From NCBI RefSeq assembly GCF_038630985.1, contig NZ_CP152049.1:4855501-4919500 (forward strand): a stretch of DNA of 64,000 nucleotides. The letters run 5' to 3'. The DNA is from Paenibacillus sp. FSL H8-0548 (GTDB lineage: Bacteria; Bacillota; Bacilli; Paenibacillales; Paenibacillaceae). Positions within the stretch are counted from its first letter, which is position 1, and the number at the start of each line of letters is the position of its first letter. Shown in pieces: positions 26,477 through 36,071 of this stretch. The position numbers were made by a program, and so were the translations under genes. Under the pieces are notes generated by a model. The model did no database searches. It was not told the origin of the DNA and saw nothing but the letters and a program-made list of their open reading frames with translations.

Positions 26477-27598
26477 TTATAGGGTTTCCTCGCCTTTTTC
26501 TTTCTCCAAGCATGCCAATATGAATGGTGCCATGCCTTTAGAGTCATTAGAGACAACCTGCTCACTGATATAATAAGTAAAGGACCCATCACGGTAAGGC
26601 TCTCCGCCCAATCCCGCGACACGATTAATACCGTGTACATGCACATTCCCAGCCTCATCAATAGCCGCTGCATGCTCCAGCAGTCCACCATATCCATGAT
26701 CAGCCGCGGCACGATACCTCCCGCTAAGATAACCCTGATTAAGCGCCTTTTGCGCCGCATATATGATCATGGCCGAGCCGGAGCTTTCCAGATAATTACC
26801 GGAGCGCCCTTCCTGGCCCAGCACTTGATGCCACAGCCCGGTCTCCTTGTCCTGCACCTGCGCCAATGCCGCAAACAACCGCTCATACGTGCCGACAAGC
26901 TGCCCACGCAAGCGATGGTTGATCGGCATAAAATCAAGGACATCGACGATTGCCATGCCATACCAGCCAACCGCCCGCACCCAAGCATGAGGAGAACGGC
27001 CATGCTCCGGGTGTGCCCACTCCTGCTCCTTGCTTTCATCGTAGGCATGGTGCAGCAGCCCCGTCAGCGGATTGCGCGTGCGGCGCTCGGCGATTAGGAG
27101 CTGGCTCGCTACATCGTCCAGCAGCTCTGGCTGATTCTGCATCCGCGAATATTCAGCCAGGAAAGGAGCAGCCATATACAAGCCGTCGAGCCATACCTGG
27201 TAAGGATATACCTTTTTGTGCCAGAAGCTGCCCTCCTCGGTGCGAGGCTGTCCTGCCAGCTGGTTAATCAGCTGCTTGGCTGCCTTCATGTATTTGTCCG
27301 CTCCTGTTTGTTGATAAAGAAACAGCAGCACCTTGCCTTGATTGACCTGATCCAGATTGTAATCATCCAGATTATAGCTGCGAATTGAACCGTTATCGGC
27401 GACATAAGCATCGATATTTTTTTGAATATAGGCCAAATATCCCTGCGATCCGGTTCGCTCATAAAGGCGGGCGATTGCCAGCAGCAGGCAGCCGCTCTCA
27501 TAATTCCAGCAATCACTCAAATAGGGATGATCCGACAGCAGCGGATATTGCCTGATCAGCGAATCAACCGTTCGAATCGACCAGCTTTGTGTAGGCAT
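26477..27598 (-). CDS. Unsaturated rhamnogalacturonyl hydrolase (GH88/GH105)
   Basis: A 373-residue (alpha/alpha)6-barrel enzyme like B. subtilis YteR and YesR. The catalytic Asp lies in WLDGLYMAAP (Asp138, close to YteR Asp143). A second conserved Asp-rich region, DYNLDQVNQGK, lies near 79-89. It hydrates the enol ether of unsaturated galacturonyl disaccharides produced by pectate or rhamnogalacturonan lyases. AGGAGG nine bases before ATG 27598 sets the start; TTG and ATG codons upstream overlap the permease stop. It is translationally close to the permease gene. Confidence 0.87.
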   Translation of the reverse strand: MPTQSWSIRTVDSLIRQYPLLSDHPYLSDCWNYESGCLLLAIARLYERTGSQGYLAYIQKNIDAYVADNGSIRSYNLDDYNLDQVNQGKVLLFLYQQTGADKYMKAAKQLINQLAGQPRTEEGSFWHKKVYPYQVWLDGLYMAAPFLAEYSRMQNQPELLDDVASQLLIAERRTRNPLTGLLHHAYDESKEQEWAHPEHGRSPHAWVRAVGWYGMAIVDVLDFMPINHRLRGQLVGTYERLFAALAQVQDKETGLWHQVLGQEGRSGNYLESSGSAMIIYAAQKALNQGYLSGRYRAAADHGYGGLLEHAAAIDEAGNVHVHGINRVAGLGGEPYRDGSFTYYISEQVVSNDSKGMAPFILACLEKEKGEETL

Positions 27599-27615
27599 CG
27601 GACTCTTCCTCCTCA

Positions 27616-28491
27616 TCAAGCTTTAACTGAACCGAGCAGCGCACCTTTGGCAAAATGCTTTTGTAAAAACGGATATACGAGCAGCACCGGTACCGTCGCC
27701 ACAACGATAACGGCCATTTTCACCGCTTGTGAAGGCGGCGGTACATCCGTATAAACAGCATTGTCATAGCTCAAGCCGCTCGCGAGTACGATAATTTGCC
27801 GCAGCAGCACTTGCGCCGGCCACTTGGCCGCATCGCTTAAATAGAGAATAGCGTGCATATACGTATTCCAATAAGTCACGGCGTAAAATAGCGAAATTGT
27901 CGCAATTGCCGGGAGCGAGCAAGGAATTATGATGCGGAATAATATGCCGAAATCGTTGCAGCCGTCGATTTTGGCCGATTCCTCGAGCGCATCCGGAAGC
28001 CCCTGAAAGAAGGTTTTGAGAATGATCATATTAAACACGTTAATGGATACCGGAATAATCAAAGCCAGGTATGAATTCAGCAAACCCGTTTCCTTAACAG
28101 CCAGAAATGTCGGGATCATGCCGCCGTTGAACAGCATCGTAAATACGAATAAAAACATAATCCAATTGCGCCCCATCAGATCCTTGCGTGATAGTCCATA
28201 AGCCGTCAACACCGAAATCAGCATGCTCCAAATGGTGCCAAATGCTGTAACGCCTATCGAAACGAGCATAGACCGAGTCAATGTACTGGTGGAAAAAATA
28301 TATCTGTACGCATCCAGCGTAAATTCCGTTGGTATTAGTAAAAACTTTTTGGAAGCTATTTCGCCTGCCGTGGCAAATGAGCTGCCAAATACGTGTATAA
28401 ACGGTAGTACCGTCACCAATCCAATAATGCCGAGCAGTACCATATTCACTCCGTTAAAAATCCGTCCGCCCCATGCTTTGTCGCCTACCAT
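27616..28491 (-). CDS. Carbohydrate ABC transporter permease (LplC/YtcP-like)
   Basis: A 291-residue inner-membrane protein with about six helices. The cytoplasmic EAA loop EESAKIDGCNDFGILFRIII is the binding-protein-dependent permease signature. It pairs with the permease encoded directly upstream. No ATPase gene is in the operon, so, as in B. subtilis lpl/yte systems, a shared ATPase (MsmX-type) is presumably used. GGAGG precedes the ATG. Confidence 0.88.
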   Translation of the reverse strand: MVGDKAWGGRIFNGVNMVLLGIIGLVTVLPFIHVFGSSFATAGEIASKKFLLIPTEFTLDAYRYIFSTSTLTRSMLVSIGVTAFGTIWSMLISVLTAYGLSRKDLMGRNWIMFLFVFTMLFNGGMIPTFLAVKETGLLNSYLALIIPVSINVFNMIILKTFFQGLPDALEESAKIDGCNDFGILFRIIIPCSLPAIATISLFYAVTYWNTYMHAILYLSDAAKWPAQVLLRQIIVLASGLSYDNAVYTDVPPPSQAVKMAVIVVATVPVLLVYPFLQKHFAKGALLGSVKA

Positions 28492-28523
28492 ATGTTTTCC
28501 TCCCTCCGGTCATCCTCTGGCTT

Positions 28524-29462
28524 CTAGTAAATGCCGTCCTCGCCGTATTTTTTCGCAAGCCAATTTGCGCCAATGACTAGAACCAACCCTACGAAGCCTT
28601 TAAAGAACCCGACTGCCGTCGAATAGCTGAGCTGTCCCTGATGGATGCCCGTCACATATACATACGTATCGAATATTTCTGCCACCTGCCGGTTAGTAGA
28701 ATTGAGCAGCAGATACACATGCTCGAATCCCAGCTCCAGCACGTCGCCAATTTTCAGAATCAACAAAACGACGATCACGCTTTTGATAGCCGGCAATGTA
28801 ATGTTCAGCATTTGTCTGATTCGGCCCGCACCGTCCATCTTAGCCGCTTCATACAGCTGTGGATCAACCGATGCGATTGCCGCCAGAAAAATAATGGTGC
28901 CCCAGCCAGCCTCACGCCATATAACCTGAAGAATATACATCGGGCGGAACCACTCTTCTTTAAGCAAGAAATTGATTTTCTCAAACCCGAGAACCTCAAG
29001 CAAGCTATTAAAAATACCGCCGTCCACCGTAAAAATAACAAAGCTGAGCGATACAACGATGACCCACGACATAAAATGCGGCAAATAAATCAACGTCTGA
29101 ACCGTCCGTTTATATTTCTCCGACCGAAGCTCATTAAGCATCAAAGCCAGAATGATTGGGATAGGAAAAAAGATGAGCAGCTGCAAAGCAAATAAAATAA
29201 TCGTGTTGGAAAAGATCATCCAGAAGTCAGGAGAGCCAAACAATCGCTCAAAATGCTCAAAGCCTACCCATTCGCTGCCAAGAATCCCGTGATAGGATTT
29301 GTAGTTCTGAAATGAGATAATAAGGCCGTACATCGGAATATATTTGTAAATAAGGATATACAGCAGGCCCGGAAAAATCATCAGGTACAGCCACTTGTTT
29401 TTGAGAATACTACGCATGATGTGGGCTCGCTTGCCTGACGACAACGTCAGTTGGCTGTTCAT
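28524..29462 (-). CDS. Carbohydrate ABC transporter permease (LplB/YteP-like)
   Basis: A 312-residue membrane permease. The N-terminal segment KNKWLYLMIFPGLLYILIY and the EAA loop YEAAKMDGAGRIRQMLNITL match the LplB/YteP family, the partner of LplC/YtcP. An ATG at 29573 is possible but weak; AGGAGG nine bases before ATG 29462 fits better. It lies between the lipoprotein gene and the second permease gene, 32 bases from the latter. Confidence 0.88.
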   Translation of the reverse strand: MNSQLTLSSGKRAHIMRSILKNKWLYLMIFPGLLYILIYKYIPMYGLIISFQNYKSYHGILGSEWVGFEHFERLFGSPDFWMIFSNTIILFALQLLIFFPIPIILALMLNELRSEKYKRTVQTLIYLPHFMSWVIVVSLSFVIFTVDGGIFNSLLEVLGFEKINFLLKEEWFRPMYILQVIWREAGWGTIIFLAAIASVDPQLYEAAKMDGAGRIRQMLNITLPAIKSVIVVLLILKIGDVLELGFEHVYLLLNSTNRQVAEIFDTYVYVTGIHQGQLSYSTAVGFFKGFVGLVLVIGANWLAKKYGEDGIY

Positions 29463-29641
29463 CTCTTCCGCCCTCCTAAAGTGTTTATAGACTAGTTTTA
29501 ACAGCGGAAAACAAGGATTTAATTCGATGCACGCTTGTGCTTCTGTCCAATCTGCTGTCTGTCGAGCAGACACACAAGCTTCATTATGGGCAGCGGCTGT
29601 TCCCGCTTGTAATGTGCAGGAACACGCCGCTTGCCTCTTCT

Positions 29642-31162
29642 TTATTTGTTTTGCTCGTAGGCAGCGTTAAACTCTTCGATCATTTGCGTACCGCCCTCAG
29701 ACTTCCAGCGCTCAACTGCCTTGTTAAATCCAGCCTCGTCCATTTCGCCAAGCATATAATTATAGGTAGCGTCCGTGATGATTTGAGCCAGACGATCCTT
29801 GTGCTTGGTAAAGGTATCGGAATCCAGCATAAGCGTTGGATCGGGTACGACATACGCTTCATTGTCGGCAAACAATTCCTGCGCTTTCTGCATTGGCGCG
29901 TAATCATATTTGCCTTCCAGACGATTATTTGTCGCCGAATCGCCGACTTCAATCGTATTGTACGGTTTCACATCACGGTCAATTTTCCCTTGTTCCTTAA
30001 CAGGTACAGCCATTCCATCCACAACAGTATAATGCTCATTCTCAATGCCCCAGTAAAGCATATTTGCGATTTCTGGGCTCATCATGCCATCCATAAAAGC
30101 CAGCACCTGCTTCAATTTCTCCTCCGTCTTAATCGCTGATTTTGGGAACAGATACGGGTGGTTGAAGCCTGGGCCTGAGAATACAGTAAATTTGCCGCTT
30201 GGCCCCTTCACCTGGTTAAACACCTCGAGCTGCGCATCAGGCTGCAATTGCGCAAGTCCAGTGTACAGCTGCTGCACATCGCACATACAGCCGATATAAG
30301 CGCCAGCTTTGCTGTTCATGATGAGATTTTGCTGCTCGGTCTTGCTTGTAACCGGAAAATCGGAATTAATGTATCCGTTTGAACGAAGCTTTTTGAAAAA
30401 CTCCATCGTTTCCTGATATTCAGGGAACATAAAAGCTGGAGCAAGCTTACCGTCCATTACCCCCCATTCATTAGGCGTTCCATTCCATGAAGCAATCGTT
30501 TTGAATGCGCCAGAAACCAGATCCCCTCGCTCCGCCAGACCAACAGTATCCTTTTGACCATTTTGATCGGGATCTTCATTAGTAAACTTCTCAAGCATCG
30601 TGTACAATTCGTCCAGATTTTGCGGATCGGACAACCCAAGCTGCTCAGCCCAATCCTGGCGATAAATAATGCCTTGACGGGATAGCGGCCGTCCTTGATA
30701 GAGCGCATACAGCTTACCGTCCACTTTAGTATTGTTCAACACTTCTGGATTCAGCTTCTTCAAGTTCTCGTATTGATCAATATAAGAGGAAATGTCCCAG
30801 AACTGACCATCACGAATTGCTTCACGGTTGGCACCTGTAATCGAGATGTTGACGATGTCAGTCAAGCTGCTCGTAGCAAAGGCTGCACTCATTCGATCCG
30901 GAAAAGTAGAAGCTGGTATCCACTGGATATCTAAATCCACATTCAGCTTCTCCTCAATTAATTGTTCAATCTTGGCATCCGGCGTTTCTGCCATATGCAG
31001 CGGCGTCATGATGGAAATTTTTGCGCGGGCCGCCTGACCGCCACTCCCTTCTGTTCCTTCATTTTCTTTTCCCCCTGTTGAAGCATTGCCGTTTCCATTG
31101 CCACATGCACTAAGCAGCAGTGTCAGTGCCATAAACATACTAATTGCAACTCTTCGTTTCAA
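29642..31162 (-). CDS. Sugar-binding lipoprotein of ABC transporter (LplA/YtcQ-like)
   Basis: About 506 residues. The N-terminus KRRVAISMFMALTLLLSAC ends in a lipobox with Cys20. A long Gly/Asn/Ser-rich linker follows, and then an extracellular solute-binding family 1 domain (SIMTPLHMAETPDAKIEQLI). It captures an oligosaccharide (likely rhamnogalacturonan or another pectin fragment) for the two downstream permeases. TTG at 31162 preceded by GGGGAG gives an ideal signal peptide; the ATG at 31204 lacks a ribosome binding site. The operon is convergent with no other gene and follows the AraC regulator gene on the same strand. Confidence 0.88.
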   Translation of the reverse strand: MKRRVAISMFMALTLLLSACGNGNGNASTGGKENEGTEGSGGQAARAKISIMTPLHMAETPDAKIEQLIEEKLNVDLDIQWIPASTFPDRMSAAFATSSLTDIVNISITGANREAIRDGQFWDISSYIDQYENLKKLNPEVLNNTKVDGKLYALYQGRPLSRQGIIYRQDWAEQLGLSDPQNLDELYTMLEKFTNEDPDQNGQKDTVGLAERGDLVSGAFKTIASWNGTPNEWGVMDGKLAPAFMFPEYQETMEFFKKLRSNGYINSDFPVTSKTEQQNLIMNSKAGAYIGCMCDVQQLYTGLAQLQPDAQLEVFNQVKGPSGKFTVFSGPGFNHPYLFPKSAIKTEEKLKQVLAFMDGMMSPEIANMLYWGIENEHYTVVDGMAVPVKEQGKIDRDVKPYNTIEVGDSATNNRLEGKYDYAPMQKAQELFADNEAYVVPDPTLMLDSDTFTKHKDRLAQIITDATYNYMLGEMDEAGFNKAVERWKSEGGTQMIEEFNAAYEQNK

Positions 31163-31335
31163 GCTATTCAACTCCCCAACCTGTATTTTCTGTTGCAGTC
31201 TCATCGTAAACGGTTAAGAAGCATATCGCCTATACTCATTTTGCTAGATCCCTTGCTGCTTGCAGGTTTCTGGCGTTTTCGCTCCTCCATCCAACCAAAT
31301 GATTATACCTGATATACTGCTTTTTCATGCCCTTG

Positions 31336-33633
31336 CTACTTGCCGCTATACTGCGATCGATACTGTCCAGGCGTCATATCCTCCTGCTTGCGGAATGCAC
31401 GGATAAAATTATGTGAATTGTTGTATTTCAGCCGATCAGCAATGTCCTTAACCGTCATATCGGTTTCCGTCAGCCACTGCTTGGCAATATGAAGTCGGTA
31501 GCTGGCCAAATATTCGCTAAACGTATGGCCAGTCTCCTTCTTGAAGACGCTGCTCAAATAGCTGGCATTATAGTGCAATCGTGCGGCACAATCTTCGAGT
31601 GTAAATTCGAAATCATAGTGATTTTGAATCAAATCGATAATGCGTTCCGAAAGCTTCTGATCCTGCGAATGACGTCGTTCAGCAAATTGCTGAAGCATCG
31701 GCATGATCAATTTATCCTTGAACCATTCTTCAATTTCATCGCTGACATGCATCGCCAATACTTCCTCGTAAAGCGACATCCAGTAGGTGCCGTTCTTGCC
31801 CAGAGCGATCCCTGCTTCCTGCCCCAGCAAGAGCAGTCGATTGAGCAGCCGGACCAGCGACAGCTGATAATGATCCGGCAACCCAATCTGGTTAATCGCT
31901 TCGGACATCCAACTGCGCAGCAGTACAAGCGCTTCCTCCTGCTCAGCCAGCTTAATCGCTTGAATCAAATCACTCTCAATGCGAGCCGGATATTCAAAAC
32001 CGACCGAAGGCTTGCCTGAATGCAAGCTGCTGAACGGCACGATAATACCTTTGCCAAGGCGAATCCGGTGGGTCAGTGCCTCCAAAGATTCCTCGTACGC
32101 ACGCGAAGCATACTTCATCTCCTGAAACGGCGCACTAATTCCAATGCTGGTCGACAAACCCAAATAACGTGTGATCAAATCTTTCAGCGATTCTGTCAGC
32201 TGATAAAGCTGCTCCTCCACTTGCTGCCAGCTTTCTTCCTCATAACCGGCGACAACGACCACCGAGCGATCCATCAAAATAACCGGCAGCCGGTTTTCCA
32301 TCGGTACAACCTCTTCCGAAATATTTAGCACAGCAAACAGCAGCAGCTCCAAATCCTTGGATTCATAATGGGTATTCTCCAGCGTATCTACCTGAATCGC
32401 CAGCACCGCCATTTGCTGCCAATTGGGCTGGAAACCAAAGTAGTTCATTTTTTCGTGAATTTCCGCGTCGCGCAAACTGCCGCTGAGCATGCGGTGGAAA
32501 AATAGCGAGCTCACCTGCTGCACCTGGCTCCGCACCTCGTTCTCCAGCTTGGAGTTCGAATTGAACAGATGCTTGATATGATCCTCGATCACCTGTACTT
32601 CATTGCGCGGAGAAGCTTCACTGCCCACATCTCTTCCTTCGATCGCTTTGACCAAACGCTTCAATGGGGTATACAGCTTATTCGTACCCAGCAGGACAAA
32701 GAGAATCGACAATATCATGATGAATAAACTAATCGCCAGCGTTAACCAGCCGATCTGCCGTGATTCCTCGGTCAGTTGATCAATCGATACGACCGACATA
32801 TAGATCCAGCCATTAAAGGCTGATTTGTAATAGGTAACCGTGTAGGGGCGGCTTTCATGTATCGTCACCAGCTGCCCAGACGTATCATCAAAGCTCATCT
32901 TGGCCTCAAATATCGGATGCGAGGACAGAGGCTTGCCAATCATAGCACTGTCCTTGTGTAATACAATGCGCTGCTCCTCATTCAGGACAATGATTTCTTC
33001 CTGGCCCTCCCCATCCGTTATTAATTCGGCAATGCTGCAAGCCGGGATGTTGGCGATCGCAAGCGCATATTTGTTAATCGTAATGTTTGGCAGCTTCTTC
33101 ACCAGACTGATCATATACGGACAGCTGCGACTCGAGATGGCATCCTTGTAGCTGTTTTTTTCCACCAGCAGCCAAGATGTATTTTGTGTCAATTCAAATT
33201 TATCCAAATACGCCTGTTCATCGGGATGCTCGTTAAGCCGCTTAATGCCCGAATTTTTGATCAGCCAATTTCGCTGCTTGTTCACGATGATAACGTCCTC
33301 CACCTTAGTATCAAAAGACTGCAGATGGGTAATTTCACTTTTGAGATTGTTATACAGCTGAAAATTAGGAGCGCTCATCACACTATACATCGCATCCTCC
33401 ATCACGCGGGATTCAGCGAGATTCGTTAAGGTATGATCAACCGTCTTGAGCACTTGCTCGATATTCGCATTCAACTGCCTGACATACTGCATCTCGGCCT
33501 GATTGACCCGCTCCTGCACTTGTTTCGAGGACTGTATATAGGAGAACAACCCGATAATGACCACGGGCAAAATACTGATTACGCTTCCAAAAAGAATCAT
33601 TTTGTTAAGCAGGCTTTTTCTGCGCATTCGCAC
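31336..33633 (-). CDS. Membrane-bound AraC-family regulator (YesN/YtdP type)
   Basis: A 765-residue sensor-regulator. Transmembrane helices lie at about 13-33 and 290-310, enclosing an extracytoplasmic Cache-like domain of about 250 residues. HAMP-like and DUF-type cytoplasmic linkers follow. The C-terminal 100 residues hold two AraC helix-turn-helix motifs (FTLEDCAARLHYNASYLSSV and MTVKDIADRLKYNNSHNFIR). It resembles YtdP and YesN-like sensors that control pectin uptake genes in Bacillus. The start is GTG 33633 or ATG 33627; AAAGG lies five bases before the GTG. It sits upstream of and in the same direction as the transporter operon it probably activates. Confidence 0.87.
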   Translation of the reverse strand: MRMRRKSLLNKMILFGSVISILPVVIIGLFSYIQSSKQVQERVNQAEMQYVRQLNANIEQVLKTVDHTLTNLAESRVMEDAMYSVMSAPNFQLYNNLKSEITHLQSFDTKVEDVIIVNKQRNWLIKNSGIKRLNEHPDEQAYLDKFELTQNTSWLLVEKNSYKDAISSRSCPYMISLVKKLPNITINKYALAIANIPACSIAELITDGEGQEEIIVLNEEQRIVLHKDSAMIGKPLSSHPIFEAKMSFDDTSGQLVTIHESRPYTVTYYKSAFNGWIYMSVVSIDQLTEESRQIGWLTLAISLFIMILSILFVLLGTNKLYTPLKRLVKAIEGRDVGSEASPRNEVQVIEDHIKHLFNSNSKLENEVRSQVQQVSSLFFHRMLSGSLRDAEIHEKMNYFGFQPNWQQMAVLAIQVDTLENTHYESKDLELLLFAVLNISEEVVPMENRLPVILMDRSVVVVAGYEEESWQQVEEQLYQLTESLKDLITRYLGLSTSIGISAPFQEMKYASRAYEESLEALTHRIRLGKGIIVPFSSLHSGKPSVGFEYPARIESDLIQAIKLAEQEEALVLLRSWMSEAINQIGLPDHYQLSLVRLLNRLLLLGQEAGIALGKNGTYWMSLYEEVLAMHVSDEIEEWFKDKLIMPMLQQFAERRHSQDQKLSERIIDLIQNHYDFEFTLEDCAARLHYNASYLSSVFKKETGHTFSEYLASYRLHIAKQWLTETDMTVKDIADRLKYNNSHNFIRAFRKQEDMTPGQYRSQYSGK

Positions 33634-33745
33634 GGCAACCTTTCTGCAAAGCTATTATGTATTCACTCAAACGATTACATATATTATAGGCATGAGTCCT
33701 TCAGACTAGCAATCATCATTCCGGAGAAGTGATTTGAATGAAACA
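33634..33745 (-). promoter_or_regulatory. AraC gene promoter, conserved with the 22.9-kb locus
   Basis: On the minus strand TTGCTA and TATAAT are 18 bases apart in a segment that aligns closely, through TTTGCAGAAAG, with DNA at 22850-22960. The -10 hexamer is consensus. It probably drives the AraC-type gene. Confidence 0.7.
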
Positions 33746-34115
33746 TATATAAGTTGAACTAGAGATTTCCAGGCGAGAATAAGGATTCCAAAAGCGTACA
33801 CTTCGTTTCTCCAGTACAAGTCTCCACTATATGCAGGAGAAGCGCCTACACTGCACTTATTACAATGAAAACCTCACATGAGAGCTGTTTCAGACCGCTA
33901 CATTGTACTTTTGCACTAGAATTCGCTCCAATCCAACGAATATCGCCCTAGAATAGGCATTCTATTGCACAAACTACAGTGTACGTGCCCTAGTTAGGCG
34001 AGTAACGTCGATTACGTTGTACAAACTACAACGTAGCCACTACCTCTATAGCGCTGAACCCCATCGAGCTAGCACAAAAAGGAGACTATCTCTCCGGTGA
34101 ACTGCACCCCAAAAG
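33746..34115. repeat. Degenerate intergenic repeat block
   Basis: About 370 bases without a gene. Similar phrases recur: CTACACTGCACTTATTACA, CTACATTGTACTTTTGCAC, CTACAGTGTACGTGC and TTACGTTGTACAAACTACAA. Each phrase is followed by divergent sequence of about 40-70 bases. The pattern suggests an imperfect tandem repeat family. The left boundary (TATATAAGTTGAACTAGA) is shared with 830-850. Confidence 0.55.
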
Positions 34116-34116
34116 T

Positions 34117-34154
34117 CGCAAAAAAACCGAGTCCCTATAACTAGGAATCGGTTT
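34117..34154 (-). terminator. Intrinsic terminator after the small membrane protein gene
   Basis: On the minus strand AAACCGATTCCTA (34154-34142) pairs with TAGGGACTCGGTTT and is followed by seven Ts. It lies about 100 bases beyond the gene at 34256-34786. Confidence 0.8.
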
Positions 34155-34255
34155 AACATGCTGGGGGGCGTAAGTATAAAAGATGTTCATGTGGGAGGAA
34201 AAGAGAATCGTTTGTTTATTTAAAGTCTATTTTCCAAAGACATACAGTGTATTTG

Positions 34256-34786
34256 TTATACGGAAAAATACCGAACCAGGCCTAGAATTGCGAAACAAAG
34301 CAGAACCGTGCCTGACCCAATTCCCGTAATCGCGCTGCTTGCAACCTGAAGCTTTGGTGCAGCGATAACCGCAAAGATGGATACAGCGACCAGCAGAGCA
34401 GCCAGCACGTACAAGCTGGAATCATCAAAAACGCTAACCAAGCTTATAAAATGGATGCCGACGATAAAAGCAATCCAAGGCGCGACATACTCTTTCACTT
34501 TTTTTCTAATGATTATGAAAGCACCTGCTCCAGCCACAAAAAATTCGATAAACACGGTAATCAAATAAACAGTAAATGAAGTATTGTCTGATAAGGCCGA
34601 CGGTTCGTTCCAATTATTGATACTTAAATAAACACCGAGCAAGCAGACGAGAAGCGCAATTCCTGAGGCGATGCCAATATAGATGCGCCAGTTGGCCCTC
34701 GGCCTCTCCTGCGCCCAGCCGAACCAGCTAAAGCTGAACATCCCAAAAATCGCTGCATACATCGTATAGTCACGTATATAGTCCAT
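34256..34786 (-). CDS. Unknown membrane protein, about five helices
   Basis: A 176-residue integral membrane protein. Hydrophobic helices lie at about 12-25, 35-55, 75-92, 103-120, 125-145 and 150-172, with a short cytoplasmic RKKVKEY loop. GGAGG six bases before the ATG gives a secure start. It is conserved-looking but I do not recognise a family. It is a single-gene unit between terminators. Confidence 0.65.
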   Translation of the reverse strand: MDYIRDYTMYAAIFGMFSFSWFGWAQERPRANWRIYIGIASGIALLVCLLGVYLSINNWNEPSALSDNTSFTVYLITVFIEFFVAGAGAFIIIRKKVKEYVAPWIAFIVGIHFISLVSVFDDSSLYVLAALLVAVSIFAVIAAPKLQVASSAITGIGSGTVLLCFAILGLVRYFSV

Positions 34787-34936
34787 ATTAATCCTCCGAT
34801 CGAATAAAAGATGAGCCTTGCCAAAAATCTTTTACATATTATAGCACGTATGTAACTTGGCGCATTATTTTGGTGAATAATTTCATATCCGAAGTAGTAA
34901 CAAGATTGAGTGCCCTGAGTGAAAAGTATTTAACTT

Positions 34937-34965
34937 CAAAAAAAAGAGAGCTACAAAAGCTCTCT
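34937..34965 (-). terminator. Intrinsic terminator overlapping the end of a coding region
   Basis: AGAGAGCT (34945-34952) and AGCTCTCT (34958-34965) form a perfect stem with a five-base loop. On the minus strand eight Ts follow. The stop codon of the sensor-domain gene (34951-34953) is inside the stem. Confidence 0.88.
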
Positions 34966-35754
34966 AAAGACTGGCTGTATCATCCCTTGAGTGGGCTGAT
35001 CCTCTTGGTACTTAAAATATTGCGATGACTGAACCTGCGCATGTATTTGTGATTCCGCTGGCACTGGCTGCTGCTGCTGCTGATATGGCTCATCCACATA
35101 CATAATTCTACGCTGAATTTGCATAAGCCCATTTACGACGCGAAGCGCGATCCAGAAAAGCACCAATCCAACGCCTACGTACAGCATATATTGCTGATTA
35201 TAGGTCCAATCGATATGAAAATAATTAAACAAGTTATTTTCTAAAATATCCAGCTGTATTTCATTCATTAAAATGATGTGCACGACTGGAAGAGCAATAA
35301 ATCCTAGTCCTAGTGAAATCACCGTTACCATAATAACAAAGAATACAATGCCTGTTACAAACCTTAGTAATATGAGCAGCAGATTTCGAATGAACAGCCC
35401 ACCGTCAAATCCTCTCACCATTCGCATCAACCAGTTCTGCCCAGCTTCAGACTGATGATTGTAAGTATTCGAAAAAGGAGGAGTTGGTAAACCTAAAATT
35501 TGTCTAATCATGCTTTGTTCAAAACTTACAATCCCATTCAACAGCTTAGCTACTCCAAAAAATAACGGTATTCCGATAAAGATTGGAGTTAAACCGATTG
35601 ATAGTACAAGCCCTGTTATCGCTACTGTAAAATAGATAATCCCTAACGGGAGGGATAGCAATAAATAGAGGATCGTTGCATAGGTTTTGGGATTAAAAAG
35701 CACCCAATTCACTTTACCTGTCGTTGCTTTTGCATTCGCTTCTATTGCCTTCAT
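34951..35754 (-). CDS. Sensor-domain membrane protein (PF13796-like)
   Basis: A protein of about 267 residues with four membrane helices in pairs (SLPLGIIYFTVAITGLVLSI, then IFIGIPLFFGVAKLL; later LLILLRFVTGIVFFVIMVTV). This is the arrangement of the putative sensor domain found fused to histidine kinases, here without a kinase. The C-terminus is Gln-rich (PYQQQQQPVP). AAGGAAG nine bases before ATG 35754 fixes the start; TTG 35760 is in frame too. The sensed signal is unknown. Confidence 0.65.
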   Translation of the reverse strand: MKAIEANAKATTGKVNWVLFNPKTYATILYLLLSLPLGIIYFTVAITGLVLSIGLTPIFIGIPLFFGVAKLLNGIVSFEQSMIRQILGLPTPPFSNTYNHQSEAGQNWLMRMVRGFDGGLFIRNLLLILLRFVTGIVFFVIMVTVISLGLGFIALPVVHIILMNEIQLDILENNLFNYFHIDWTYNQQYMLYVGVGLVLFWIALRVVNGLMQIQRRIMYVDEPYQQQQQPVPAESQIHAQVQSSQYFKYQEDQPTQGMIQPVFRELL

Positions 35755-36070
35755 CTTCAAACACTTCCTTTGGCTTCATAAGTCACGCTTTAAGTTATAA
35801 TTCCATTATATCTGCCTTATTTGTGTGACATAACCGTCTTAGGAAGTGTCAGAACCTAGGCTTTAGACTAGGACTGATCCTGTTCAGATGAACTTAATAA
35901 AGCAAAGACGCTAATTCATCGCGTTCCTTTCTCATTTTTTTCCTTCATTCTTCTAGCCCGTTCTATATTAGTAGATGGTTATTGACACTTTATATTACAA
36001 ATCCTTTGGCCTCACGATAGAAGAAGTTTTTGAGCTTTTGAAAGAAGTTTATTGAACATGTAGATATGAA
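35755..36070. other. Intergenic region with a short frame of unknown origin
   Basis: No full gene is visible. A 26-codon plus-strand frame (35975-36055) ends with TIEEVFELLKEVY and looks like the tail of a lost helical protein. The promoter of the sensor-domain gene should lie near 35780-35850. Confidence 0.3.
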
Positions 36071-36071
36071 C

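Noticed and set aside
31190..31215. CcpA catabolite-repression site before the sugar lipoprotein gene
   Set aside because: GTAAACGG resembles part of a cre site but several consensus positions are wrong.
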